13,433 bases of DNA from UBA1372 sp964496075. Lineage in GTDB: Bacteria; Patescibacteriota; Microgenomatia; UBA12405. This document shows, piece by piece, positions 1 to 6,403 of this stretch. Position 1 is the stretch's first letter, and each line of letters begins with the position of its first letter. Both the position numbers and the translations under genes were made by a program. The notes beneath the pieces are model-generated. The model was not told the origin of the DNA. It made no database searches and saw only the letters and a list, made by a program, of their open reading frames with translations. Location of the stretch: NCBI GenBank assembly GCA_964496075.1, contig CAZBXB010000016.1, forward strand, positions 1-13,433, given 5' to 3'.

Positions 1-504
1 TGCGTATTGTATCAATGCTAGTTCCAACATGGCTCCGTCACCATACCAATAATAAAATTGTGATCCTGATACTTTAGCGCCTGTCTCAAAATCAAGTATT
101 CCCAGGTCTTTACCAATCTCCAAATGGTCTTTTGCCTTAAATTCAAATTTTCTTGGCTGGCCCCATTTGCCAATCTCCACATTATCAGCTTCACCCTTAC
201 CCTCTGGCACGCCACCGTCTGGCATATTTGGTATTTGATTCATCAACCCAGCCAATTTAACTTCGGCTTCTTTTAATTCAGCCTCCAGTTCTTTCAATTC
301 TTGTTTAATTTGCCTGGCTCTGTCCATATTTTCTCTACCCAGTTTCTTTCTTTCAGATCTCAAGCCGTCAACCTTGTATTGTGTCTCTCTTCTTTCTTTA
401 TCAACTACCAAAATCTCATCAATTGAGTTTGTATTATAACCTTTGGCTAAAATACCTTTTTTAACACTTTCTGGATTTTCTCTGATTACTTTTATATCAA
501 TCAT
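1..504 (-). CDS. serS: Seryl-tRNA synthetase, N-terminal 168 residues (partial)
   Basis: Class II aminoacyl-tRNA synthetase that charges tRNA-Ser in the cytoplasm. Reading the minus strand from the ATG at 504, the frame stays open for 168 codons to the window edge, so the 3' part is missing. The protein begins MIDIKVIRENPESVKKG, the typical SerRS opening. It continues into a charged helical stretch (about residues 30-95, rich in K, E and R) that matches the two-helix coiled-coil arm binding the long variable arm of tRNA-Ser. The segment NQIPNMPDGGVPEGKGEADN follows, as at the arm-to-core junction of SerRS, and then HLEIGKDLGILDFETGAKVSG, the start of the catalytic core. Class II motifs 1-3 lie outside the window. 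The gene sits just downstream of the RRM gene's terminator and has its own -10 box, so it is probably transcribed independently. There is no Shine-Dalgarno sequence. Confidence 0.95.
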   Translation of the reverse strand, partial: MIDIKVIRENPESVKKGILAKGYNTNSIDEILVVDKERRETQYKVDGLRSERKKLGRENMDRARQIKQELKELEAELKEAEVKLAGLMNQIPNMPDGGVPEGKGEADNVEIGKWGQPRKFEFKAKDHLEIGKDLGILDFETGAKVSGSQFYYWYGDGAMLELALIQYA

Positions 505-523
505 ATTTGACTATAATATAACA
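505..523 (-). promoter_or_regulatory. Putative extended -10 promoter of serS
   Basis: On the minus strand, TGTTATATT (523-515) is an extended -10 element (TGn plus TATATT). It is followed by ten bases and then the serS ATG at 504. An overlapping alternative -10, TATAGT, would end only five bases before the ATG. Either way the predicted 5' leader is about 0-4 nt. No clear -35 is seen at 16-18 bp. The element lies directly downstream of the RRM terminator. Confidence 0.5.
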
Positions 524-529
524 CGATTT

Positions 530-564
530 AAACCAAAAACCCCCCAACTATTGTCGGGGGGTTT
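530..564 (-). terminator. Rho-independent terminator of the RRM gene
   Basis: In the minus-strand transcript, a perfect 9-bp stem AAACCCCCC / GGGGGGTTT (564-556 with 545-537) closes a 10-nt loop. It is followed by a T-rich tract TTGGTTT. It begins 18 nt past the stop of the RRM gene and ends shortly before the serS promoter, so it insulates the two genes. Confidence 0.85.
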
Positions 565-582
565 ACTTTCAAAAACTAAAAA

Positions 583-852
583 TTAGTTTCGAGGACCTCT
601 GTCTTCCATAGGTCTGGCTTCATTGACGTGAATGGTTCTACCATCCAGTTCTTTTGTATCCCACATTGCGATAGCGGCCTTAGCTTCTTCATCTGTAGAC
701 ATTTCTACGAATCCGAAACCTTTTGGTTTGCCCGAGAATCTATCGGTAATAATGGTAACAGAGACTACCGTTCCACATTGGGAAAACGCGTCTCTTAATG
801 AATCTTCGGTGCTTGAAAATGACAAGCCGCCGATAAAAAGTTTTTTGTTCAT
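583..852 (-). CDS. Single-RRM RNA-binding protein
   Basis: An 89-residue protein made of one RNA recognition motif. RNP2 is LFIGGL (residues 5-10) and RNP1 is KGFGFVEM (44-51); the aromatic residues of both motifs, which stack on RNA bases, are intact. The rest fits the beta-alpha-beta-beta-alpha-beta order, for example the helix EDSLRDAFSQCG and the final strand RTIHVNEARP. Only a short basic tail (EDRGPRN) follows, without the glycine-rich tail of many cyanobacterial Rbp proteins. Family knowledge: small bacterial RRM proteins of this kind bind RNA and some respond to cold; the target here is unknown. The gene is monocistronic, with its own extended -10 promoter and a strong terminator. Its leader is about 60 nt, long for this window, and contains a weak hairpin near 887-902. 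There is no good Shine-Dalgarno sequence before the ATG (AAAAAGTCCA precedes it). Confidence 0.95.
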   Translation of the reverse strand: MNKKLFIGGLSFSSTEDSLRDAFSQCGTVVSVTIITDRFSGKPKGFGFVEMSTDEEAKAAIAMWDTKELDGRTIHVNEARPMEDRGPRN

Positions 853-921
853 TGGACTTTTTAAAATATAAACTGTAGCGGCTTTACCTCGAATAAACTT
901 GAGTTATTTCCGTACGCAGGC

Positions 922-930
922 ATTATAACA
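922..930 (-). promoter_or_regulatory. Extended -10 promoter of the RRM gene
   Basis: TGTTATAAT (930-922, minus strand) is a consensus extended -10, predicting a start near 915 and a leader of about 60 nt. No convincing -35 is present. The sequence AATCGTGTTATA (935-924) recurs exactly in the serS promoter (528-517). The rest of the 853-1013 spacer shows no tRNA, no convincing terminator and no ORF. Confidence 0.6.
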
Positions 931-1013
931 CGATTACACATTTCCTGTAGTAAGCCGTCTATTCTGTCTGTTTTTGACTTTTGTAAATTACCCAAGCAAC
1001 CAAAACATAGCAG

Positions 1014-1235
1014 TTAAACAATCTTTAGAAATTCTTCGGTTGAAATGTCAACTTGTTTCAAAATAGCCCTAAGAGTACCGGTCCTAACAGGACGATTGTG
1101 AACAGGAATAACAGTTCTTCTACCATCTAGATGTTTAAAAACAACATGACTACCCCGACCTTGTCTTGATACAAAACCTAATTTCTTTAATACTTTTTCG
1201 ATTTGCCTAGGCTTAATTTGAGGCAATTTGGTCAT
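1014..1235 (-). CDS. hicA: HicA-family toxin (predicted mRNA interferase)
   Basis: A 73-residue protein of the HicA/YcfA family. These toxins have a double-stranded-RNA-binding-like fold and cleave mRNA and tmRNA when free of HicB. Visible marks are the N-terminal helix (QIEKVLKKLGF), the loop RQGRGSHVVFKH with the family's catalytic histidine in GSH (H30), the strand RRTVIPVH, and the C-terminal helix TLRAILKQVDIS followed by TEEFLKI. The length is normal and no key residue is missing. The start overlaps the hicB stop by four bases (ATGA), so translation is coupled to the antitoxin. No terminator is evident after the gene; transcription may run toward the RRM promoter region. Confidence 0.93.
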   Translation of the reverse strand: MTKLPQIKPRQIEKVLKKLGFVSRQGRGSHVVFKHLDGRRTVIPVHNRPVRTGTLRAILKQVDISTEEFLKIV

Positions 1236-1504
1236 GCAAGATAATGACCGCGAGGAACACTAATTTGAGTAGTGGTCACAATATCTTGTTGTGGATTATC
1301 TGTAGGCACGGGCACTTTATCATCAACCAAGCTCCACACATAAGATTGAATAGCATCTTTTACGTTTTCTAAAGCCTGTTCAATAGTGTCACCATCATCA
1401 GCCACGCCAAGAGTAGGACAAAAGGCTGTAAAACCGAGTTTGTTCGTGCCAGTTTCATAGTCTGGAGTAACTATAATACGATAGTTTAAAGTTTTATTCA
1501 ACAT
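1232..1504 (-). CDS. hicB: HicB-family antitoxin
   Basis: A 90-residue HicB-like protein starting at the ATG at 1504 (MLNKTLNYRIIV). A longer frame opens at 1588, but it would overlap the CAP gene and adds a non-conserved stretch, so I prefer 1504. The HicB core is clear: FTAFCPTLGVADDGDTIEQ, then a helix EQALENVKDAIQSYVWSLVDD and the segment KVPVPTD. This partial RNase-H-like fold normally occludes the HicA active site. There is no extra C-terminal helix-turn-helix or ribbon-helix-helix domain, so direct autoregulation through its own DNA-binding domain is doubtful. Order is antitoxin then toxin. It begins 14 bp after the CAP stop codon with no obvious promoter or Shine-Dalgarno of its own, suggesting either cotranscription with the CAP gene or a promoter hidden in that gene's 3' end. 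Confidence 0.9.
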   Translation of the reverse strand: MLNKTLNYRIIVTPDYETGTNKLGFTAFCPTLGVADDGDTIEQALENVKDAIQSYVWSLVDDKVPVPTDNPQQDIVTTTQISVPRGHYLA

Positions 1505-1518
1505 GTCTAATTTTACAC

Positions 1519-2196
1519 TTACCTCTTTCCTGTTGCAAATATGACACAGTTTGATGTTCCATCCACCCCAATACCCACATAAGCCCACTTAGTATTTTTC
1601 TGATTATCATCATGATCCTTATCCGCCCCATATATCCATTCAATCAAATGAGTCCCCGACATTTTATAGCCATAACTGGCATTTTCTCCCACCGAACTAA
1701 AGCCAAGTACTTCAAATCCATTCTCATTCTCCAGAAAATCAGCCAGTCCTTTATGTCCATCCAGATTTTTTATCTGATTAAAATACACCGCCCTTGTTTT
1801 AGCGTAATCGGCCAACTTGTCATCCCGCATCAATACTGCCGCCCCATATTGTCTTCTATATTCATTTAGTGCATCAAAAATTTCTGACGGTGTGGCCATA
1901 AATTCATCCATACTCACTTTCATCGTCCAGGTATGCTCGTCCACTTGATTTGCTACCCCCCACTCGCCTGCTTCGCTCTTATTTTCCGGTATGGGACTAG
2001 TCTCGGTAATTTGCCCTGTTCTCGGCCTTATTATCGGTGTCATTGTTGGGTTAATCATTACTGTCGGCATTACAACGGGCGTTGGGCTTGCTATACTTTT
2101 GATTACTGCGTCTTGGACGTTTTTACCGCCAAACCAAGCCACTATCAAGCTAAACAAAGCCACTATAAATTCTTTAATCACTACCAATCTTACCAA
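1519..2196 (-). CDS. Membrane-anchored CAP (SCP/PR1)-domain protein
   Basis: A 225-residue predicted extracytoplasmic protein. Residues 7-23 (IKEFIVALFSLIVAWFG) form one hydrophobic segment that should act as an uncleaved anchor. Residues 36-75 are a Pro/Thr-rich linker. The CAP domain covers about 100-225: EIFDALNEYRRQYG (first helix), a histidine in DGHKGLADF (H148), the GEN motif (170-172), and the second-histidine region HDDNQKNTKWAYVGIGV (195 onward). Bacterial CAP proteins are secreted and poorly understood; some bind lipids or act at the envelope, so no specific function is assigned. The start is a TTG at 2196, chosen because AGGAGG lies five bases upstream. It is divergent from plsC with only 12 bp between the start codons, and hicBA follows 14 bp downstream. 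The -10 GATAAT near 2223-2218 is a weak promoter candidate. Confidence 0.88.
   Translation of the reverse strand: MVRLVVIKEFIVALFSLIVAWFGGKNVQDAVIKSIASPTPVVMPTVMINPTMTPIIRPRTGQITETSPIPENKSEAGEWGVANQVDEHTWTMKVSMDEFMATPSEIFDALNEYRRQYGAAVLMRDDKLADYAKTRAVYFNQIKNLDGHKGLADFLENENGFEVLGFSSVGENASYGYKMSGTHLIEWIYGADKDHDDNQKNTKWAYVGIGVDGTSNCVIFATGKR
2070..2097 (+). promoter_or_regulatory. Putative promoter for the plsC-GH130 operon, inside the CAP gene
   Basis: TTACAA (2070-2075), 16 bp, then TGCTATACT (2089-2097), an extended -10. The start would lie near 2104, giving a leader of about 105 nt that is antisense to the 5' part of the CAP gene. It is the best candidate found upstream of plsC, but sequence alone cannot prove it. 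Confidence 0.35.
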
Positions 2197-2201
2197 ACCA
2201 G

Positions 2202-2207
2202 CCTCCT
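2202..2207 (-). promoter_or_regulatory. Shine-Dalgarno AGGAGG of the CAP gene
   Basis: AGGAGG reads on the minus strand at 2207-2202, five bases before a TTG. This decides the TTG at 2196 as the start over the in-frame TTG at 2187 and GTG at 2181. It is the only consensus Shine-Dalgarno noted upstream of any gene in this window. On the other strand the same bases lie just before the plsC ATG. Confidence 0.7.
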
Positions 2208-2208
2208 A

Positions 2209-2871
2209 ATGAAAAAAATTATCTACTTTTTTACCAAATACTTCATAAAAACCCTGTTTTTGCCATTTTTACGTATAGATTATCAACAGTATCCCAATTT
2301 TTTAAATACCAGCCCCATGATTTTTACCGCCAATCACCCCTCCACCCTTGACCCCATATTCGTCATGTCTATTCTCAAAAGTACAGTTTCAATCTTACTT
2401 ACTCAATCAGTTTTTTATTTGCCCCTAATTGGCTTAATCTTAAAAAAATCCGGTCATATTCCCGTTGCCGACGGCCAAGGTAATTTAGCCTATCAACAAG
2501 CCAAGGATAAACTCAGTAAAGGTCACAGTATTCTTATTTTTCCCGAGGGCCATCTCAGTCAAGAAGATGGCACCATTCAACCTTTTTTCTCAGGGGCAGC
2601 CAGATTAGCCATGGAAACAAATACCCCCATAGTACCGGTTGGTATTTCTATTCAGGCCAACAAAGCCAAAACCAGGGCACTTACCATTAAACATAAAATA
2701 GAATACGCCAGGTTTTATTTAAAGGGAAAATATGCCCTCACTTTTGGTCAACCTTTTCATCTGGCAGGTGATATTACTGATAAAGAATTACTCAATGTCA
2801 ACAAGCTCAATCTCAGTAAACAAATCACTCATCTTTGCAAGACAAGTTCAACTAGAATCACCAACTCTTGA
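2209..2871 (+). CDS. PlsC-like lysophospholipid acyltransferase (atypical)
   Basis: A 220-residue membrane-associated acyltransferase of the PlsC/LPLAT family, which moves an acyl group onto lysophosphatidate or related acceptors. Motif I is NHPSTLD, the HX4D catalytic pair (H43, D48). Motif III is FPEGHLS (111-117), and motif IV is the segment TPIVPVGIS (139-147). The N-terminus is hydrophobic and basic, fitting membrane association. Oddities: the motif III arginine (usual EGTR) is replaced (EGHL), and the motif II segment SGHIPVADGQG has no arginine either. In PlsC these arginines help bind the acceptor phosphate, so the acceptor may not be lysophosphatidate. The ATG at 2209 is chosen because the open frame upstream runs antisense through the CAP gene. 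No Shine-Dalgarno is present. Two GH130 genes follow on the same strand, 40 bp downstream, with no terminator between. Confidence 0.88.
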   Translation: MKKIIYFFTKYFIKTLFLPFLRIDYQQYPNFLNTSPMIFTANHPSTLDPIFVMSILKSTVSILLTQSVFYLPLIGLILKKSGHIPVADGQGNLAYQQAKDKLSKGHSILIFPEGHLSQEDGTIQPFFSGAARLAMETNTPIVPVGISIQANKAKTRALTIKHKIEYARFYLKGKYALTFGQPFHLAGDITDKELLNVNKLNLSKQITHLCKTSSTRITNS

Positions 2872-2883
2872 CCATTTTTGCGC

Positions 2884-2889
2884 TATACT
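2884..2889 (+). promoter_or_regulatory. Possible -10 box before the first GH130 gene
   Basis: TATACT lies 22 bp before the ATG at 2912, predicting a leader of about 16 nt. A TTGACC at 2868-2873 is only 10 bp upstream, too close to serve as a normal -35. It may be an internal promoter of the plsC-GH130 unit. Confidence 0.35.
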
Positions 2890-2911
2890 TATTTCAAGAT
2901 ATTACACCACC

Positions 2912-4492
2912 ATGTTTAATTATTTATCAAAGTTCTTAGGCAAAAATCAATCTTATAAACTTAGTCTGTCCACGTCCGCCAAAAAAGTATATCTTACCGC
3001 TAGTCTAACTTCCAAATCTTCTATTTTTTCTTCGTCAAATGGTTTCGACTTCAATCTCCAAAAAACCAAGCCAAAACCAAAACTTCTTACACCTGCTATC
3101 CAAGATAATTTTGAATACCTCCATCTCTTAGCTCCCGGTAGCGAAAGTCTATCTGCTTCAAATTTAACTATTCAAGCTCTTATTGCCAAACAGGACGGTC
3201 ATTATCTTTTTTATCATCATCAAAAAAATAATCGTTTTGAAGTTAGTTTTATTGTGCTTAACGATCAGAATCAGCCTATTTGGCGTAATTTACAGCCTAT
3301 TTGGGAAAGCCCTCCGGATTGGCAGAATTATCAGGTTAACTTTTTAGGTCTAATTAAGCTCAAAAACAAACTTATTTCTTATTGGCATCTTGCCGGCAGG
3401 GGATTATTTGCCATTGTTTATCCACAATACAAAATCACCAACCTTATTCAAGTCAAGCATGCCAATTTTTTAGCCAAACCTGAGAAAAATCCACTAATAG
3501 CTCCAAACCCTAAAAACGACTGGGAAGCCTTTACTACCTTTAACCCTGCCGCCATTTACGAAGCTGATAAAGTCCACCTTCTTTACAGGGCTCAAGGTTT
3601 TGATTACCGGTCTGTCTTAGGCTATGCCACCAGTCCCGATGGTGTTACTATTGATTTCAAGCAAAATTACCCCTGCTATGTTCCCACCCAGCCTTTTGAA
3701 AAAGGCAAAAAAGACAAACTTAACCCCAAATTTGTCTCTGGTGGTGGCCGCGAGGGCTGCGAAGATCCCAGGATTACCAGAATCGACGATCGTATCTATA
3801 TGACTTATGTTGCTTTTGATGGCTGGCATCCACCACGTATCGCCCTGACCTCAATTGCGCTGACCGATTTCTTAGCTCATCGCTGGCTTTGGGAAAGACC
3901 TGTTCTAATTTCCCCCCCGGGGCTTGTTGACAAAAGCGCCTGTATTTTACCCGAAAAAGTGGCCGGTAAATTTGTCATTTTCCACCGTATCTTTCCAAAC
4001 ATTCTTATCGACTTTGTCGACAGTCTCGATTTTGCTCCTGGCCAATATCTGAAGGGTCAATACAAAATTACTCCCAGGTCTCCCTTGTGGTGGGACAGCC
4101 GAAAGATAGGTGTCGCCGCTCCGCCCTTAAAGACCAAATATGGCTGGCTTCTTATCTATCAAGCCGTTGATGATAAAGACAGCAGTCACTACAAAGTCGG
4201 TGCCATGCTTCTTAAACTAACTGATCCCACTCAAGTACTTTATCGTTCCCGTACTCCCATTATTGAACCGGACAAATGGTACGATAATCAGGGCTTTAAG
4301 GCAGGTGTCGTTTATCCTTGTGGTTCGGTTATTATCGAAGACACTCTTTTCGTTTACTATGGTGGTGCCGATTCTCATGTCTGTGTTGCCACCTCTCCAC
4401 TTGATAAGTTTTTACAGGATCTAATCACTACTGGCAATAACCAGCTAGAACCGACTATAATAAAAAATACACGGTTTCAAAAAAACCTATGA
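2912..4492 (+). CDS. GH130-family glycosidase/phosphorylase with N-terminal extension
   Basis: A 526-residue protein. Residues from about 190 to 520 form a GH130 five-bladed beta-propeller, a family of beta-mannoside phosphorylases and mannosidases. Marks are NPLIAPNPKNDWEAFTTFNP (strand entering the fold), GCEDPRITRID with the family's catalytic aspartate (D285), DGWHPPRIALTSI (R309), FVIFHRIF (H358-R359), IGVAAPPL, GWLLIYQAV (Q417) and the C-terminal FVYYGGADS. At the GWLLIY motif, paralogues normally read YHG; here it is YQA, so a putative phosphate-binding histidine is lost. Residues 1-190 are not recognised; they hold strand-like repeats (GHYLFYHHQKNNRFEV, LKNKLISYWHLAGRGLFAIV) that could be degenerate propeller blades. 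I chose the ATG at 2912; the frame opens at 2732 but that part lies inside plsC. There is no signal peptide, so it is probably cytoplasmic. It overlaps the next gene by four bases (ATGA). Confidence 0.88.
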   Translation: MFNYLSKFLGKNQSYKLSLSTSAKKVYLTASLTSKSSIFSSSNGFDFNLQKTKPKPKLLTPAIQDNFEYLHLLAPGSESLSASNLTIQALIAKQDGHYLFYHHQKNNRFEVSFIVLNDQNQPIWRNLQPIWESPPDWQNYQVNFLGLIKLKNKLISYWHLAGRGLFAIVYPQYKITNLIQVKHANFLAKPEKNPLIAPNPKNDWEAFTTFNPAAIYEADKVHLLYRAQGFDYRSVLGYATSPDGVTIDFKQNYPCYVPTQPFEKGKKDKLNPKFVSGGGREGCEDPRITRIDDRIYMTYVAFDGWHPPRIALTSIALTDFLAHRWLWERPVLISPPGLVDKSACILPEKVAGKFVIFHRIFPNILIDFVDSLDFAPGQYLKGQYKITPRSPLWWDSRKIGVAAPPLKTKYGWLLIYQAVDDKDSSHYKVGAMLLKLTDPTQVLYRSRTPIIEPDKWYDNQGFKAGVVYPCGSVIIEDTLFVYYGGADSHVCVATSPLDKFLQDLITTGNNQLEPTIIKNTRFQKNL

Positions 4493-6393
4493 GTAAAAAA
4501 ATTATTTTATCCCCCGATCCAACTAATCCATGGGAGTCTCAAGCAGTCTTTAACCCATGTCCCATCAAACACAATGGTAAATATTTTATTCTTTACCGAA
4601 GTCAGTCCGAAACTAAAAACTATCAAGGTCATGATCTAAGTTTATCTACCATCAGTATTGCCCAAAGCCATGATGGTATTACTGATTTTACCAACAGAAG
4701 AACTTTGATCTGGCCCGAACAAGACTGGGAACTTTTTGGTTGCGAAGATCCCCGGATTACTAAAATTGATGACACTTTTTATATTTTTTATACTGCCGTT
4801 TCTGCTTACCCACCCGGTCCTGATAATATAAAAATAGCTCTTGCCACCACCAAAGACTTAAAAACCATCGATTCAAAACATCTCATTACCCCTTTCAATG
4901 CTAAAGCAGCCGCTCTTTTTCCCGACAAAATTAACGGCAAATATACGCTTGTTCTGACAGTTGATACTGACAAACCCCCTTCACAAATTGCTCTGGCTCA
5001 GACTTCAAATTTTACCGATTTTTTTAATTCTGAATTTTGGCATCAATGGCATCAGAATTTGTCCCAATATGTTATCAATCTTTCCCGTATCAACACTGAT
5101 CAGGTTGAGATAGGTGCTCCGCCCATTTTAACTGATGAAGGCTGGCTTCTAATCTATGCTCACATCCAAATGTATCCCACTCCGGACAAACGTTTGTTCG
5201 GTATTGAAGTTGCCATTTTAGACAAACATAATCCTCAAAAAATTACCAAACGAACCGCCTATCCCATCATTAAGCCTGAACCGTCTTTTGGCAAAAAAGG
5301 TGCCGTCAACAATGTTATTTTCCCTTCTGGCGCTTTATTGGAAAAATCGGACTTATATATCTATTTTGGTACCGCTGATAATTTTTGTGCTGTTTCCAAG
5401 ATGAAATACTCCTGTGTAAAGAAGAGCATAAGTGATCGTCCCGTCTTTTTTCCTCCCAAGTTAGAAAAAAGTCCTCAAAATCCCATTCTTAAACCCAACC
5501 CCGACAGTTATTGGCAGTCAAAAGCCGTTTTCAACCCCGCCGCTGTTTACGAAGATAATACTTTTTACCTGGTTTATCGGGCTTTATCACAAGATAATAC
5601 CTCAACTTTGGGTTTGGCCCAAAGTCAGGATGGTACCAATTTTAAAACATTAAAAGAGCCTATTTACATTCCCAGGGCCGAATTTGAACAAAAGAAAAAG
5701 CCCGGCAATTTATCCGGTTGTGAAGATCCCCGCATTACCAAAATCGGCAACACCTTCTTTATGTTTTATACAGCCTACGATGGACTTAATCCACCTAGAG
5801 TCGCCTTTACCTCCATCAAAGTAAAAGATTTTTTAGAAAAAAATTGGCAATGGACCGAGCCCAAATTAATTTCACCTCCCGGAACTGATGACAAAAACAC
5901 CTGTCTTCTCCCGGGTAAGACATGTGATCAATTTGTTATCTTTCATCGGGTTCACGGCAAAGATATTGCTATTGATTATGTTGATAATCTGGATTTTCCC
6001 AGCGATCAGTGGTTAGAAAAGGAGTCATCAATTAATCCTCGTGAGCGCTTTTGGGACAGTCAGAAAATAGGTATCGCCGCTCCTCCCATCAAAACTGACA
6101 TTGGTTGGCTACTTCTTTATCATGGCGTTAGTTCCGTAGACGATCAGTATAGAGTTGGTTTTATGATTTTAGAAGAAATCGAACCCCGTCAGGTTATTCA
6201 TCGGTCTCTTTTCCCCATACTTGAGCCTACCGATCCTTGGGAAATTGTTGGCGATTTTGCCAATGTTGTTTTCCCTTGCGGTGCTGTTGTTGTCGATGGT
6301 ATTTTGTATGTTTACTATGGTGGCGCCGATAAAGTTGTTTGTATGGCCAAAATTAAGCTTGAAAAACTTCTCAAACAAGTTATTTCTTTTTAG
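4489..6393 (+). CDS. Tandem double GH130-domain protein
   Basis: A 634-residue chain with two full GH130 modules, about residues 1-310 and 325-634. Each opens with the same signature (NPWESQAVFNPCPIKHNGKY; SYWQSKAVFNPAAVYEDNTF), and each has GCEDPRITKI with a catalytic aspartate (D87 and D413). Module 2 retains what I take to be the complete set of phosphate-contacting residues: PPR (R437), FHR (H486-R487) and YHG (H545). Module 1 has NIKIA in place of PPRVA (K115), LVLTVD where FHR should be, and YAH instead of YHG. It may therefore be a hydrolase-like, altered or regulatory module. Module 2 is visibly closest to the GH130 domain of the preceding gene, sharing for example LISPPG, IAAPP and YYGGAD. 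No signal peptide is seen. The ATG start overlaps the upstream stop, so translation is probably coupled. It converges on tyrS with 10 bp between the stops and no hairpin there. Confidence 0.9.
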   Translation: MSKKIILSPDPTNPWESQAVFNPCPIKHNGKYFILYRSQSETKNYQGHDLSLSTISIAQSHDGITDFTNRRTLIWPEQDWELFGCEDPRITKIDDTFYIFYTAVSAYPPGPDNIKIALATTKDLKTIDSKHLITPFNAKAAALFPDKINGKYTLVLTVDTDKPPSQIALAQTSNFTDFFNSEFWHQWHQNLSQYVINLSRINTDQVEIGAPPILTDEGWLLIYAHIQMYPTPDKRLFGIEVAILDKHNPQKITKRTAYPIIKPEPSFGKKGAVNNVIFPSGALLEKSDLYIYFGTADNFCAVSKMKYSCVKKSISDRPVFFPPKLEKSPQNPILKPNPDSYWQSKAVFNPAAVYEDNTFYLVYRALSQDNTSTLGLAQSQDGTNFKTLKEPIYIPRAEFEQKKKPGNLSGCEDPRITKIGNTFFMFYTAYDGLNPPRVAFTSIKVKDFLEKNWQWTEPKLISPPGTDDKNTCLLPGKTCDQFVIFHRVHGKDIAIDYVDNLDFPSDQWLEKESSINPRERFWDSQKIGIAAPPIKTDIGWLLLYHGVSSVDDQYRVGFMILEEIEPRQVIHRSLFPILEPTDPWEIVGDFANVVFPCGAVVVDGILYVYYGGADKVVCMAKIKLEKLLKQVISF

Positions 6394-6403
6394 TTTGACT
6401 GTC

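Noticed and set aside
853..1013. Possible tRNA or riboswitch in the spacer between hicA and the RRM gene
   Set aside because: No T-loop GTTCGAATC-like sequence, no acceptor-stem pairing and no recognisable riboswitch core was found; only a promoter and a weak hairpin.
1933..2208. Upstream extension of the plsC reading frame
   Set aside because: It runs antisense through the CAP gene and adds Cys/His-rich sequence unlike any acyltransferase N-terminus. The ATG at 2209 matches the family length.
1991..2209. Plus-strand 72-codon hydrophobic frame whose stop overlaps the plsC start
   Set aside because: It is antisense to the Pro/Thr-rich linker and membrane anchor of the CAP protein; proline codons read backwards give Gly/Val-rich sequence. 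The CAP gene has a domain and a Shine-Dalgarno; this frame has neither.
2732..2911. Upstream extension of the first GH130 frame
   Set aside because: It lies within plsC in another frame. The ATG at 2912 is the first start after the plsC stop.
2869..4492. Recoded TGA (genetic code 25)
   Set aside because: TGA closes plsC, hicB and the first GH130 gene at sensible lengths, two of them within ATGA overlaps, so TGA is a normal stop here.
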